Of a stretch of DNA of 64,000 bases, positions 1 through 11,820 are shown in pieces. Under the pieces are notes generated by a model. It had not been told where the DNA came from. It saw nothing but the letters and a program-made list of their open reading frames with translations, and ran no database searches. A program made the position numbers and the translations under genes. This stretch comes from Epiperipatus broadwayi. Taxonomy: Eukaryota; Onychophora; Udeonychophora; Euonychophora; Peripatidae. The stretch is from positions 247,722 to 311,721 of the forward strand of contig JAQFVV010006831.1 of assembly GCA_028023455.1 (NCBI GenBank). The letters are read 5' to 3'. Position 1 is the first letter of the stretch, and each line of letters starts with the position of its first letter.

Positions 1-73
1 AATAGAAAGAAAAATTAAAAACACTGCAATTTGTCTTATTATATTACTATAACAAAATACTGCTTTATTATTT

Positions 74-328
74 ATTTACAATTACAATATTTGAAAACCA
101 AACCTGGAACTTAATTGTAAATATAGGGGAATTAAACTCAGACTTTCAAGTACCCACCAACTATCCACATTATCTCATACAACTGATAAATGATCACACA
201 CATGTTGGTGATTATTTATCTTTTCTACATGTGTGTGGTCATTTGTATCAGTTGTATGAAATAGTGTGGATAGTTGATGGGTACTTCAAAGTCTGAGTTC
301 AAATCCCCTATATTTACAATTACAATAT
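74..328. repeat. palindrome of two head-to-head SINE-like copies with 17-bp flanking direct repeats
   Basis: Arms 115-203 and 228-319 are inverted copies (about 90% by eye) around a short centre. Each arm ends in CTGAGTTCAAATCCCC (or its relic), which resembles a Pol III B box. The same unit recurs singly near 41057 and 39795. A perfect 17-bp direct repeat (74-90 and 312-328) flanks the structure. It partly overlaps the right arm, so it may be a target-site duplication or a by-product of the arm sequence. Confidence 0.65.
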
Positions 329-1198
329 AGAAATTATTTTTATGACTACACTGACACTGACTTTGAAGGTTCCAGCATCTCTCAGATAGAATTTACGATA
401 TCACACATTCACATGAAATGTGCTATAACCAAACTGACAGCTCAAACATTGTGATTTAATATTAGTTGCTTAGAAATTTACAGTCAATCATGACATTGAA
501 TAGTATATATTAATAATATTTTTAAAAAGGTGTGTAACTTTTGGATTAACTATAATATCCTGAGTTAATATAAAACAGACTAAAAGGTAAACTCATATTA
601 TTATCCCTTGCTAATAATTTTAGTAATGATTTTAGCAAATGTAAACCTTTCCCTGGCTAGACTACTTTAAATAAAATATTAATCTTTATATCCTCATTTT
701 GTACTAATAGCTAAAAATATCAAATACTATAAACAATCAGTTAATCTATTTATAAAATTGGGAGAATTATATCTAAAAATACCCACCTTGACAAAAATAA
801 TTATAATTATATCTGTGATTAGCCTACAAAATTCTAGCATTTATAATGATTATATGTATATATTCACTATACATCATTAAAATAATTACTATGTTGCAAA
901 CAAAAAACAAAAATTAATTTTGATATTAATTTTATTATCAGTCTGTTTTTAAAAAGTTTCATGTGTTCATTTGAATGCATAAGATAAAAAAAACACTAAT
1001 TGAAATAACATGTTTAATAATATGAGGATCAAAAAGTTAATATCTTTAAAAAAAGTTATTTTATGTAGTCAGAATAATGATTCAGCTTATTTAAATTCAT
1101 GATTCACCTGCTTTCAGTTTGTAGTTACAGACTTTCTAATATTTAATCTCCAAATTTTCCTAAAGCAGTATGTAAATAGTTTGAACAGACTTTAGCTG

Positions 1199-1683
1199 TT
1201 CCCTCTATCGGCAAAATATGCTTGATTATTGTGAATTTTAAAGCCATTGAGTACAAGTTAAAGCCTGTTAAAACTATTTACATATGCTCCCTGTGTGTCA
1301 ATAAATTAATTACTACTCTTCAATAGTTTATAGAATTTCCAACATTAAGATGTAATATTAACTCACTGTAAATCGCAAGATTTCGCGTAAGTTAATTTGT
1401 AAAGGAAATAGTGGATTTAAACAGTAGAGAAAACAACTGCTTCATGCTTCCAAATCAAGATGCTTCAGATTCGCCTATATAAGTGGACATTTAGGTTAAA
1501 GATAAGACGGCCGTTCTTATCTTTATAAAAGTCACTATCTTGGGTCATGGTTTAAAAGGTTCCTTCTATTGGCAAAATATGCTTGATTATTGTGAATTTT
1601 AAAGTGCATTGAGTACAGGTTAAAGCCTGTTCAAACTATTTACATATGCTCTCTGTGCACTCAATAAATTAATTACTACTAAA
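1199..1683. repeat. 125-bp direct repeats flanking a 234-bp centre
   Basis: 1199-1325 and 1560-1683 are near-identical direct repeats (both contain GGCAAAATATGCTTGATTAT and end ATAAATTAATTACTACT). The centre includes a CCTATATAAG box and a perfect 11-bp hairpin (TAAAGATAAGA at about 1498, loop CGGCCGT). The layout resembles a miniature terminal-repeat element, but no primer-binding site or coding sequence is visible. A weaker related stretch lies near 5290-5370. Confidence 0.7.
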
Positions 1684-3842
1684 GCAGTATGATAATATGG
1701 TTAATTAGAAAAAAAAGGATTCATTTTTAATATTTACTTGCAAGTTTATTATATTATATGCATATTTCATAATAATAACAATGTAATAAATGTGGTAGTT
1801 ATTGAAAAACCTTAGTAAGCTGTATGTAAATTAATACAACTCTATCATAGAGTGGTTCCATCTACACTTTGGGTTGAATTATACATAAGTCTTCAATTTG
1901 TTGACATATTAGTAACTAGAGCATACATTATATATACTAACATAACTCAGGACAACTATAAGTTATTCTGAAATAACTATAATTAATCAGGGAAGGTTGA
2001 ACCTCATATTGAACAACCTCTGACTATTAAATTAATGTTCAGTTAATAGATGTAAATATAATTTGTGATAGTTCAAGTATAAGCTGAAGTATAGGTGGGT
2101 CCATTTCTACTTGTTTGTTTATTGATAGTATTGTATTAATTTACATATAACTTGCTGCTAACACAAATTATATTTACATATAACAATGCATAAGAAAATT
2201 TATGTTTTCTAAAATTATACTGTGAAGAATAAAAGAAAATACATTTGTTTATTATTAGTCTGTCAATTTATTCTTATTATGTGATCAATGAAAGAAACAC
2301 TATAATAGTTAGAAAGTTATTTGGGTGAAAATGAGAAATAATTCCTAGTGTGATTAGCATATTTCAAAAGAAATGTACACTTTAAACCAAATGGTTAAAA
2401 GAATAACTGATGTTAATATAACATAGATTTGAAATAAAATAAGTAAAAAAATTCTGCAGATGAATAATTATGATTGAGTTTTAATATCCTGTGTTAAAAT
2501 TAAAGAAGGAAGTGCTAATGCTTGGTGTTTGATATTATAATCTCTAGTAAAGGTTCAATTTTTATATGCCATTCACAGCATATTCATGCCACTGTTTTTT
2601 TATTTTATTGGAATGAAAAGTATTTAATTTTGAGAGCATATACATAATAACATTGAGGCCTTTGTGTTATAAAAGTAATATAAGTTAGCTTCTAAATACA
2701 CCTCAGTGAACAATAGCCTACCCAGTGATTTGGAAAAGATAAACATCAGAAATTAAAACAGGAAAAACTCTCCATACAGTTATGCCACTCAGTGCAAACC
2801 AGAGTAATCAATAGATTCCATAAGGCTTGTGCATAAAATCCCTATCTAGTACCTACTCATCCAATATCTCCAGACTAGTTTTCTAGCTTGTAGCTTTCAT
2901 CAGTGAAGAGCCTTGGATCTGATAGCACTGCACCTAGATCTTAGGATCTAATGAACCATCCAACAGTCACCTTTTATCTCTACTTAACTACAAAACTAGA
3001 TATACCTTGCTAACTATATTTCTGCTATAAGTTAAAATGTATACCCCTTATGTTGTGTATCATATTTAGTATATGTACATAATAATACATCCTTAACTAA
3101 ATAGTTTCTGCTATCTTAATTAAATTAATTTGTTATTATTTTTTTGACCCAATTACTATCAAAAATAGTTAGTTCTTCATGTGTTTAATTTATCTGCATA
3201 ACCAATCATTTTTTCTCCTTGAGCCATAATTTAGACTATATTCTATTGCTTTTTTCATACTTATTTATACTTCATATTCTCAACACATATGTTCTTTTTT
3301 TAGCCACTAACACATAATCAAATCTGTGTTTATTCATATTTAGCTGTTTTTCAAAAACATATTTATCACAACCTACTTACAAAACTCAAAACATGCTTTT
3401 TCATAAATAATTTTACATTTTATGAGTATTTTTAAAAGATTATATAATAAAAAATCTGTCTTTTATTTTTTTACAGTAGTGATTGGAAGTAAAAAAATCT
3501 CAACTGAACTATGAAAATTGTTCTTTACCTCTCTCAATTTTAGTGCTTTATAATTTTTAATAATGTATTTAGATTTGCTATTCAATTTACTACAACAAAA
3601 AGAAAATTATTTTTTTAAACTCATCCAGCAAGCAAGTCTGAAAGGGTCACAAAATATGATACAATTTTTTTAAATTACATAGCCCAAATTCATTTGTGGA
3701 CCCTAAAACTAATTTTTCTCTCTTCCCCTACATAATAAAAAGTTCTCATTTTATCAATTCTAATTTTACAAAATACATTTCTCTTATAAAATATTTAATA
3801 GTATGATTTACTTTATAGACTGATCTTTCAATTTTCTATACT

Positions 3843-4002
3843 GATGTGATATGTTGGACTATTTCCATCATCTATGAGTGAAGGTTGAATGTATAGAAAA
3901 TTTTAAACTTTATTTAAACTTTCCAAATACATACAACTTATTAGTAATAGCACACAAATACCTTCACACATAGATGATGGAAATAGTCCAACATATCACA
4001 TC
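3843..4002. mobile_element. 160-bp MITE with 42-bp terminal inverted repeats
   Basis: Ends 3843-3884 and 3961-4002 are inverted copies with one mismatch, both containing GGACTATTTCCATCATCT in the inward orientation. The internal AT-rich sequence includes TTAGTAATAGCACACA, also found in the larger element at 28357-28932. It is non-autonomous, with no transposase. The superfamily cannot be told because no clear target-site duplication adjoins the ends. Confidence 0.85.
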
Positions 4003-4520
4003 TAACAATATACCATCATCACAAACCTTCAGAAAAATCCCATACCAATTTAATTTAAGTTACACATATATTTAGTATGCATACACACATAGTAATATCA
4101 AATTTTATTAATTAATCTATCAGTTTTTTATTAAACTTTTTTATCATGTAATTTTGTAATACAACTTATTCAAGTTGCTATCAGATTTGTTCTGTTACGA
4201 TATATCTATATAATTTATACCTACTTATATTACAAACTCTAGCAAATAATAGGATTTTTAAATCCTACAGAACTAAATATCAGTAACATAACAAGTCACT
4301 GTGGCATGGTGAAATGATTGTTTTGTTTCTGTTTGTATTGATATTTGAGTAATATTAAGTTTTTTTTTTCAATAATCGTATTATTGGTTAAATTTTGTAA
4401 TGTTAGTGATGTATTTAGTTTATTATAGTCTCCAGTTAAGCTTTGTGCAATTAATTTTTATACATAAAAGATTTAATATTTTTCACAGATAAATTATGTT
4501 AAAAACTTCAGAAAAACCTT

Positions 4521-4722
4521 GGGTAATCTGTGTTTTAGTTGTACAAAACGTTCTGCCAGCTGTTATTAGGCAACAAGCTATTTTTAGATGCTATTTTTAA
4601 GTTGGATCACGGGAGCACAGCTTATCAATGCAATAATTTTTTTAAGGAAATAAAGGTCTAATTCACTTGTTGCCTAGTTACAGCTAATTGGACATTTTCT
4701 ATAATTAAAACACAGATTATCC
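4521..4722. repeat. imperfect fold-back repeat
   Basis: The left arm starts GGTAATCTGTGTTTTAGTT and the right arm ends in its inverse, AATTAAAACACAGATTATCC. Within the arms GGCAACAAG pairs with CTTGTTGCC. The arms are about 60 bp with several mismatches, spaced by about 80 bp. Confidence 0.6.
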
Positions 4723-5705
4723 AATATATATATATAATGTTTGAGATTATACTTCAATAGTAACTGTTCTTATAGTAATTGGGTTGACAATATGTATAAT
4801 AAAAGAATGGTCCTGTTTTTTTTATTAAATTCTCTTTGTATAAATAAAGAAGATTGTAATGAAAAATATCAGTTAGAGAAGTGAGTTTTAATTAATCTAG
4901 ATTGTAAGATAGTTTTTAAACTGATTGACAACATTCAGTGTAAATTAATCTCAATAATTAGAAAAAATCGATCAGTTTAATAATTATATAACAATTATAT
5001 TTACAAATGTCAAACTTCCTGCACTTAAATGTTGACATTATCTATTTCTGATAAACTCGTTAATAATTAATATTATTTATTTACTAGGCTAGAAATTATT
5101 ATATTATTCCTAAGCCAGATATAAACATTAAATCTCTATAAAGATTAATATATCTGATCGAACAAAGAATATTTATTTCAAATTCCATCATTCATTTTTC
5201 ACGCTATTATCTTTTTTAGATAAACTTAAATCTTCCATGTATATCTTCGCAAAACCAGTGCTCTTCAGTTGAACCAATTTACAATTTCCTACATAGCTCC
5301 CTCTAGCTTTAAAAATATATTCAGAGCGCAGTGCTAAAGGTTAAAGCCTTTCGTTAAGTATTTACATACGTTTTTATCATTTGATAGGTATTTATCAATA
5401 TCAAATTTTTACAATTTGATTTGCAAATGCCAACTTTCTTCATTTACAATTTTGATATCCACTTCAGATAAATATATGGATAATTGATTATTATTAATTA
5501 TGATTTATTAAGCTAGAGATTATCAATTTATTTTTAGTTTAATTATAAAATTTACATCCTGTTAAAATTAATATACCTGTTGTTACTTAGACATAAACAC
5601 TTGCAATAATTATGTTATAGCTCAAAATTTACCTTCATCTAATTGACTTGTTTAGACTCAGTCTATCTTGATTGTATTAAACATTCTTCATTAGAGACCA
5701 TTAAA

Positions 5706-5873
5706 TATATCTAATGAATTTGTCCAGATTCTATATTATCTTGATCATATTGAGCATTTATTGCTAGAGACCAATGGGTATATCAATCGATAAAATATAC
5801 CCAATGGTCTGTAGTGATGAATGCTCAATGCATTTAAGATAAGATGAAATCTGAACAAGACTATTAGATAAAT
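5706..5873. repeat. long hairpin, arms about 77 bp
   Basis: Arms 5706-5782 and 5795-5873 are inverted copies around CAATCGATAAA. The inner 15 bp (CCAATGGGTATAT and inverse) are almost perfect. The left arm is preceded at 5650-5705 by a diverged direct copy of itself. Confidence 0.75.
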
Positions 5874-5995
5874 ATAAGTTGAGCTGCAACAAATTAATAC
5901 TTTATTTCTCTTTAACTATATGCATCTTTTAGATATAGTTAAAACTTTTATTCCAACACACATTCCTACAATTTATATGTAAATATATGTTTTAC

Positions 5996-6196
5996 TTAAT
6001 AATTTCAATTTCTGATTTTCTTCTACGTTTTATAAAATTTGGAATATCTCTATAAATATAATGTAAGTGCCATGTAAATCCTCCAATATACTGCCGGCTG
6101 TGAATAAACTCCAAGGAATAAGCATCTATGGTATCAATCATAGGACACACAATCGCTTTTCTATTTTTTTTAATTCGGTCCAATAAAGGCTCTAAC
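5996..6196 (-). CDS. pp-GalNAc-transferase (GALNT family), coding exon 4
   Basis: Fourth coding exon, 201 nt. The acceptor is TTCTTCTTTATAG (AG at 6198-6197) and the donor is GTAAAA at 5995. It encodes LEPLLDRIKKNRKAIVCPMI, then DTID, IGGFTWHLHYIYRDIP and a basic RRRKSEIEII. The order PLL.RI, VVCP-type strand and GGF.W match the family's catalytic core between DSH and the later Gal/GalNAc-T motif. Reading past the donor reaches a stop at once, as expected for an intron. The exon ends with AA, so the next exon must begin in phase 2; in the family it would carry the (S)PTMAGGLF segment. I found no such exon in 1-5995, so the gene continues off the left edge. The visible protein is about 393 codons (365 from the downstream ATG) of a usual 550-650. 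Confidence 0.93.
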
Positions 6197-6584
6197 CTAT
6201 AAAGAAGAAAAATGTTATTATTATAATGCTTGCATAATAAAATGTAAATGCAGGTGTATGCATTAAAACAAAGATTTTCACATACCTACCTCAATATATA
6301 TATATATATATTGTAATGAGATGGGAAGATATAAAATGGAAATATCAAATTAATTATTAAATAATTCAAAATTTATATTAAAAGAGCATTTTAAAATTTA
6401 ATATTAAAGTATATAGAAATATTAAAGTAAGATAAATATTAAAAAATGTTATCTATCTACCTACATATTTATCTATCTACCTACCTATCTGCCTACCAGC
6501 CTTCCTGCCTGCTTGCCTGCATGCCTATTTATCTATCTATCTATCTGTCTATCTATCTATCTATCCATCCATCCATCCACCCAC

Positions 6585-6666
<82 letters not shown>

Positions 6667-6688
6667 GTCTATCTATCTATCCACCCAC

Positions 6689-6770
<82 letters not shown>

Positions 6771-7173
6771 GTCTATCTATCTATCTATCTATCTGATTAC
6801 AAAAATTTCATAGTGTTTATAGATATAAATATTGAAAGTATAATAGAATTTCCTAATAATTTTCTAAATAAATTTAACCTAGAATGTGCTATGCAAATAA
6901 GCAATTAAAACGTGCAAGTACACACTGAATTAATTTTTAATTGCCACTTTCAATTAGTTAATTATCTGATTAAGTCGATCTATGTAAGTACATGGAAAGT
7001 TTCCATTACACTTTCAATATATACATGCATGTTAATAAAATAAACAAAAGTTGTATTGGAAGATTATTAAAAAAAAAAAAGATAAAAAATAAAGTTGAAA
7101 ATTTAAAAAAAAAAGGTAAAAAAATAATTTTATTAAAATATATATAAAAATAAAATATAAAATCAATACTTAC
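6197..7173 (-). other. intron 3 of the GALNT gene
   Basis: 977 bp bounded by donor GTAAGT (7173 downward) and acceptor TTTATAG (6197). About a third is the CTAT array. The remainder is AT-rich without coding potential. Confidence 0.9.
6449..6795. repeat. (CTAT)n microsatellite with CTAC, CTGT, CTGC and CATC variants
   Basis: About 347 bp of CTAT-type tetranucleotide. The left part is interrupted (CTAC, CTGC, CCTG, CATC) and the right part is nearly pure. It sits inside intron 3. Reading frames through it give only YLSI-type repeats. Confidence 0.98.
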
Positions 7174-7348
7174 CAATTTGTATTTGCTTCACAATGTGAA
7201 TCTAAAAAAACCAAGACTTCGCCCTTAGCAAGTGCTGCTCCTACATTTCTTGCCCTATTGATACCCCCTCTTTCTTTTAACCGAATGATTTTCACTTCTG
7301 TCTCAAAGTTGTCATAAACAAACTTTGATAAATTCTCTTTAATTTCCT
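7174..7348 (-). CDS. pp-GalNAc-transferase (GALNT family), coding exon 3: DSH metal-binding motif
   Basis: Third coding exon, 175 nt, separated from exon 2 by a 17.6-kb intron. The acceptor is TTTTTCTTAG (AG at 7350-7349) and the donor is GTAAGT at 7173. It reads QEIKENLSKFVYDN, then VKIIRLKERGGINRARNVGAA and GEVLVFLDSHCEANTN. DSH (about residues 318-320) is the DxH motif that holds Mn2+ and the UDP diphosphate in this family. The last two bases, TG, join G of exon 4 to make Trp, giving the family's NW. One oddity: most family members have GLIRAR where this one has GGINRAR. That is a change in a conserved helix start, but the downstream Arg-Ala-Arg is kept. No frameshift or stop is present. 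Confidence 0.94.
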
Positions 7349-7403
7349 CTAAGAAAAATGTTTTATAAAAACAAATTACCCCTTTCGCTCTTCTATGTAA
7401 TAA

Positions 7404-7640
7404 ATTGAAAATGTTTCAAACGTTGGCTAAAGAGAAAGTTTATTTTCGGCTTGGAAATTCAGAATCATAGCGGTCCGTGGGTTGGCTATATATGCTACAG
7501 TATTTCACTAAGTAATGCTGCAGTATATCCAGCCAACCCATAAGTACTATGATTTTGGTTTCTAAGCCAAAGAAAGCACATTCGCTCAACATACATATAA
7601 TAAAACTTTTCTTTAGCTAACATTGAAAATGTTTCAGACG
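7404..7640. mobile_element. fold-back element with 19-bp target-site duplication
   Basis: Arms starting GTTGGCTAAAGAGAAAG (7422) and ending CTTTTCTTTAGCTAAC (7622) are inverted and meet near GCTACAGTATTTCACTAAGT. Flanking direct repeats 7404-7422 and 7622-7640 (ATTGAAAATGTTTCAAACG / ...CAGACG) differ at one base. It has no coding capacity. Confidence 0.8.
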
Positions 7641-9823
7641 ATTTATTAAAATACATATTACATATATGCCTGTATATTTTACTTACAAATATAAAAATAA
7701 ATGTTTTCCTTGTGCAGTAATATGTGTGATATAATAGACCTTTACTTTCAGTTTTTTTAGCAGCACTAAATTTTCAACTGAACAAATACGTAACAAATTC
7801 ACACTACTAAAAAATTATATTGCAAAAAGTAAACCTATTCTTATCAATACATATGGTTTAATTTCATAAAATTTTATCATTATTTATGGGAGAAAGGTGG
7901 ACCACAGGTAGTAAATAGGTGGAATGTCCTTCTTTAAGTAGTTTTAGATATCTCCAGCTGTCTTGAAAAAGATATATGGTTAATCTAAATATTGTTATCT
8001 CAAAACATTTATTAAATTAATTAATACCTGTGTTACACTCTTTATGAAATATTGTTTATAATAAAATGTATCTATTCTGCCTTCCTTTTTTTCTTATTCT
8101 CAACCATTTAAATTAATGTAGGAATCAGTCATCATGGATATATCTTGCAATAAAAGATGTTTCTTCATTTTTACTGTGATATTGGGAATTGTGATATACA
8201 ATTACATTTATGATCTACTCACAGCTCTTTGGTACTAGTTTATTAAATTAGGAGTTCTTAATTGGGATATTTATTTAAGGCAGTACTAATAAATCATGTT
8301 AGAATTAGATTTAGATAAAAGTTTTATTTTGGCAAAAATTTAGGAAACTATTTATACATTTTGCCAACCATAAAATTAACCGTTTTAAAAATGTGTCTAA
8401 AAATAGTCTGTCTCAAACAATCTGCGTGATTGTCATATCAGGTCGATGACTCTTTAATGGCATATAAATAATTACAACAATCAATATAAACAATGCGCAA
8501 CTTTATTAAAGTCGCAACAATAACAGCACTTGTAGATAAAACACTATCAAGATTTAAGATTGATAAAACCACTCTTAATGAAACTTTTTTTTCTGGAGAA
8601 ATAAATTTAATAGAACCGCAATGTGGATACAAATTTTTGAAAGACTGTAACAAGTAGCAAAAAAAAAAAGTCCAATTTAGCATCTTAAGTTCTTGGGAAT
8701 TTTTTAATGTATAATTCACATGTTCATTTTATTAATACATAGTTACAAAATTATCTATAGAGAATATCTTTATTGCATCAATACAAATAAAATAACTTTT
8801 TTTTTTTTTCTGGAGATATCGTTTCTGCAGTGTTGGTACAGGCTGTAAACTTTATCAAAGAGATATAATGAAAGTAGTGGGTAAACTCAAATGACTTTTG
8901 TTTTGAAACTTTTCTAATCATTTTAGACACATCCAAGATCAGAAAACATGACATGCAAATAGACTACATTATAATTAAGAATAGGAATACAAAAGAAATT
9001 GTTACACAAGTACTTCAAAGTTGACAGATCATAAACTAATACTCTCCAAAATTAAAATATAGTTGTATTAAATAATAAACATTATTTCAATTATAGCTAT
9101 AACAAAGTTGATGTTTTTACTTTAGAAGTATCGTAGTTATTCCTGATAAATTTCAAAAGCTATTAAACACTAAAAACCGCTTAGTTTGATTTTTAAAATT
9201 GTCATGTTACTGATGTTTGGAATTCAGTTAGTGCTATAAGCAAATCTATTCTTGCGTTCACTTAAAAAAAATCACAACGTTTGTGTGTTGCCGGTTTGTG
9301 TATTAAATATATGTGTGTGGATGCATGTGGGTTCAGAACTGGTCAATTCAATACAATGTTGTCCCTCTAGAAATAACGAAATGCAGAATAAAAGTAAATT
9401 ATGCAAATTTCAAGTAAATCTGGATATCCTAATTTGCATAAGGACAATAATGAAATATTTGGGCAAATTAGCAGAGTTATTTAAAATGTCTACAAAATTT
9501 TAATGAAGGGGAAGCAAGAGATAAATCGAAGCCAATTAGCGTCAGTCAGAGATAATGAGTGAGCAGTACCGTTCTTGCCAAATCAGATGATGAAAATGCT
9601 TGTAGAAAACTAATGCAGAAAGTTAGTAGATTGAAATGAAGAACTTTTAATAAAGTTTTGTAATAGAATCAAACTCTACAAAGATCAGTTCTATGTGAAA
9701 TAAGAGCTGATTTATTATGAAGTTCAATCAGCAAGTTTCTAGTTGAACATATTAACCTATTACTAACTCGTATATGAGTAATAAACTTAAGTTGTTAAAA
9801 CTTCTTTCTGTTTATTTTCAAAC

Positions 9824-10073
9824 TATAATTAATGAGTAAACAAAGAGCTTTGCTAATTGCTCAACAAGCTTTGTAAAAAATGTTTATCAAAAAAAAGCAT
9901 TTAAAATATCTCTATCAGAAACCCCACCCATAGTGATATTTTAAATGCTTTCTCTTACTAAGCAATTATCACAAAGCTTGTTGAGCAATTACCAAACTTC
10001 TTTGTTTATATTTACAAGCTTAAAAAATTGGGTCAAGTGATGTGTGACTCTATTTTTTATTATAATTAATGAG
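9824..10073. mobile_element. hairpin element, family H, copy 1, with 13-bp target-site duplication
   Basis: A perfect direct repeat TATAATTAATGAG (9824-9836 and 10061-10073) brackets an inverted repeat (9837-9910 / 9935-10009). This is followed by a single-copy tail ending ACTCTATTTTTTAT. The start (AAACAAAGAGCTTTGC) and tail (TTTACAAGCTTAAAAAATTG then GGGTCAAGTGAT) match the element at 46319-46648. The two are diverged members of one family. Confidence 0.8.
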
Positions 10074-10705
10074 CGATTGAGTGGCTGGAGAAAGGGTCAT
10101 CAGCACCCTTATGCAAAGCAATAATTGGTGCCCCCCTCCCCAAAATAAAACAAATTCTACATTATTTTATGTACATTTTAATGTTTTATTAAAGATACAA
10201 TGAAAAAAATTACTATTACATAATTATAAATTTACTTTCCGAGGTTTTACAGAACTAAATTTTGATATAATATCATCAACACTTAGCTATCACTGACAAA
10301 TTTACCAGCCAATCTTTTTATAATTTTTAATTTCAAAAATGATCTCTCTCTCTACTTACACTTGTAGGAAAAGTTAGTAGTATTCTTAATAATATGCTCA
10401 AATTTGAGTATGAATTGATCAAATCATTTTCATGAATATAAGTTAGAACATCAAGTGTATTTTTTGATTTGAAGTAATTTACTTGAAAATAAATTTTTAT
10501 TGCTCAAGATGCCTATCTCAGATAACTATTACCAATAAAAGACTATGTCACATGTCGCTAGAATCTTTCCTTTATTAAACAATATATTATTTATATGTCA
10601 GTCTTATTGCCACAAAAGTAATTAATTATATAAATCTTTATACAGTCTTTAACTACCTACATTGATAAACAAAAGGGGTAATTCTTTCTCATGCATCATA
10701 TCATC

Positions 10706-10784
10706 AGCCGGGAAGTGAACCCGCTATCCCGGGACAACTGCTTGTAAAGAAGCTGTTGCTGACCTCTCGACCACCAATGCTTGA
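10706..10784 (-). repeat. tRNA-like sequence (tRNA pseudogene or SINE head)
   Basis: The minus strand reads TGGTCGAGAGG, close to a Leu/Ser-type A box. Then comes an imperfect anticodon-like arm with loop CTTTACA, then GCGGGTTCACTTCCCGG, a B box in a four-pair T arm. No acceptor stem can be drawn, so it is not a functional tRNA. Confidence 0.5.
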
Positions 10785-11100
10785 CAAAAGGGGTAAAAAG
10801 GAGTAATTTTTATCAAATATTTCAAACTATATACACATTTACACTTACTCTTTAGATACCTGTGACCTGTAATAGTAACAGCATAGACAACTTTAGAGAC
10901 CAATAATACATATGAACTATTATATTTAAATTATAGATAAATAATAATTAATATTCATTAGTAATCTCTCATCAAAACAAATGACACATCTGCTAAATCA
11001 TGATATTGAAATTATAGTACTATATATAATTTAAATAACATTATTTATAGAATCTCTTTTTTTTACTTCAGCTTTCCTCTTGTGTTTATTTTAACAAAGC

Positions 11101-11103
<3 letters not shown>

Positions 11104-11193
<90 letters not shown>
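11104..11193. repeat. (AT)n microsatellite, about 90 bp
   Basis: Uninterrupted AT dinucleotides directly abutting the left arm of the inverted repeat at 11193. Confidence 0.98.
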
Positions 11194-11194
<1 letters not shown>

Positions 11195-11820
11195 CTTGCC
11201 AATAGCTTTAATCAAGCTTTATTTTATAAGTGCCAAAAAAGAAAGAATTCAAAATCTCTATCATTAAGTCCCTATCTCCAGATCAATTGGTTTCAAACTT
11301 GTGGCTCACCTCAGTGGAGTGCTGGGACTCTAGAAACCAGATGTAAAATAATAACTCAAAAGTCAATACTTATAAAATATGTTTCTATCAATTTGAAAGC
11401 ATGAACTTTTCAGACACGTAAAAGTCTTCAAATCCAGCCTTACAAACCAGATGGCTACATGGGTCTAATTCAGCTCAGTTTCACCATATAGTAATAGCAT
11501 CTGCAATATAGCATCGCAAAAACCTTCAAAGGTACACTTATAATAATTAAAACAAGTCATAAATTTCATAACTTGATTTTTAAGCTTGCATTTTAGATCT
11601 AGTTTCTAGAGTCCCAGCACTCCACTGAGGTGACCCACAAGCTTGAAACTAATTGGTCTGGAGATATGAACTTAACAATAGAGATTTTGAATTCTTTCTC
11701 TTTTGGCACTTATAAAATAAAGCTTGATTAGAGCTATTGGTAAGCTCCATCTAATGATCACAAAATGCAAGTTTAAAAGCAAGTTACGAAATTTATGATT
11801 TGTTTTAATTATTAAATATA
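11193..11820. repeat. nested inverted repeats
   Basis: Outer arms 11193-11349 and 11590-11745 are inverted (shared AGAGTCCCAGCACTCCACTG in one sense). An overlapping second pair, 11532-11596 and 11760-11820, is inverted relative to each other (AAGCTTGCATTTTAG / CAAAATGCAAGTTT). The result is a two-level fold-back of about 630 bp without coding sequence. Confidence 0.8.

Larger units (their letters stand above)
1..5995 (-). other. partial intron 4 of the GALNT gene
   Basis: Nothing here reads as the next family exon on the minus strand, so the stretch is treated as intron running off the edge. It holds a palindrome (74-328), a 125-bp direct repeat pair (1199-1683), a MITE (3843-4002) and hairpins at 4521-4722 and 5706-5873. 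About 1700-3840 is AT-rich with no feature I can support. Confidence 0.6.

Noticed and set aside
1-5990. Search for the next GALNT exon (PTMAGG segment)
   Set aside because: No minus-strand stretch encodes it with an acceptor in phase 2; it must be outside the window.
6449-6795. Array considered as CRISPR-like
   Set aside because: Pure tetranucleotide with no spacer structure, in eukaryotic DNA.
6446-6908. Long YLSI-type open frames
   Set aside because: They are translations of the CTAT microsatellite; all frames of such an array stay open. The same applies at 12999-13256.
10706-10784. Functional tRNA gene
   Set aside because: A and B boxes are readable but the acceptor stem does not pair and the anticodon arm is mismatched.
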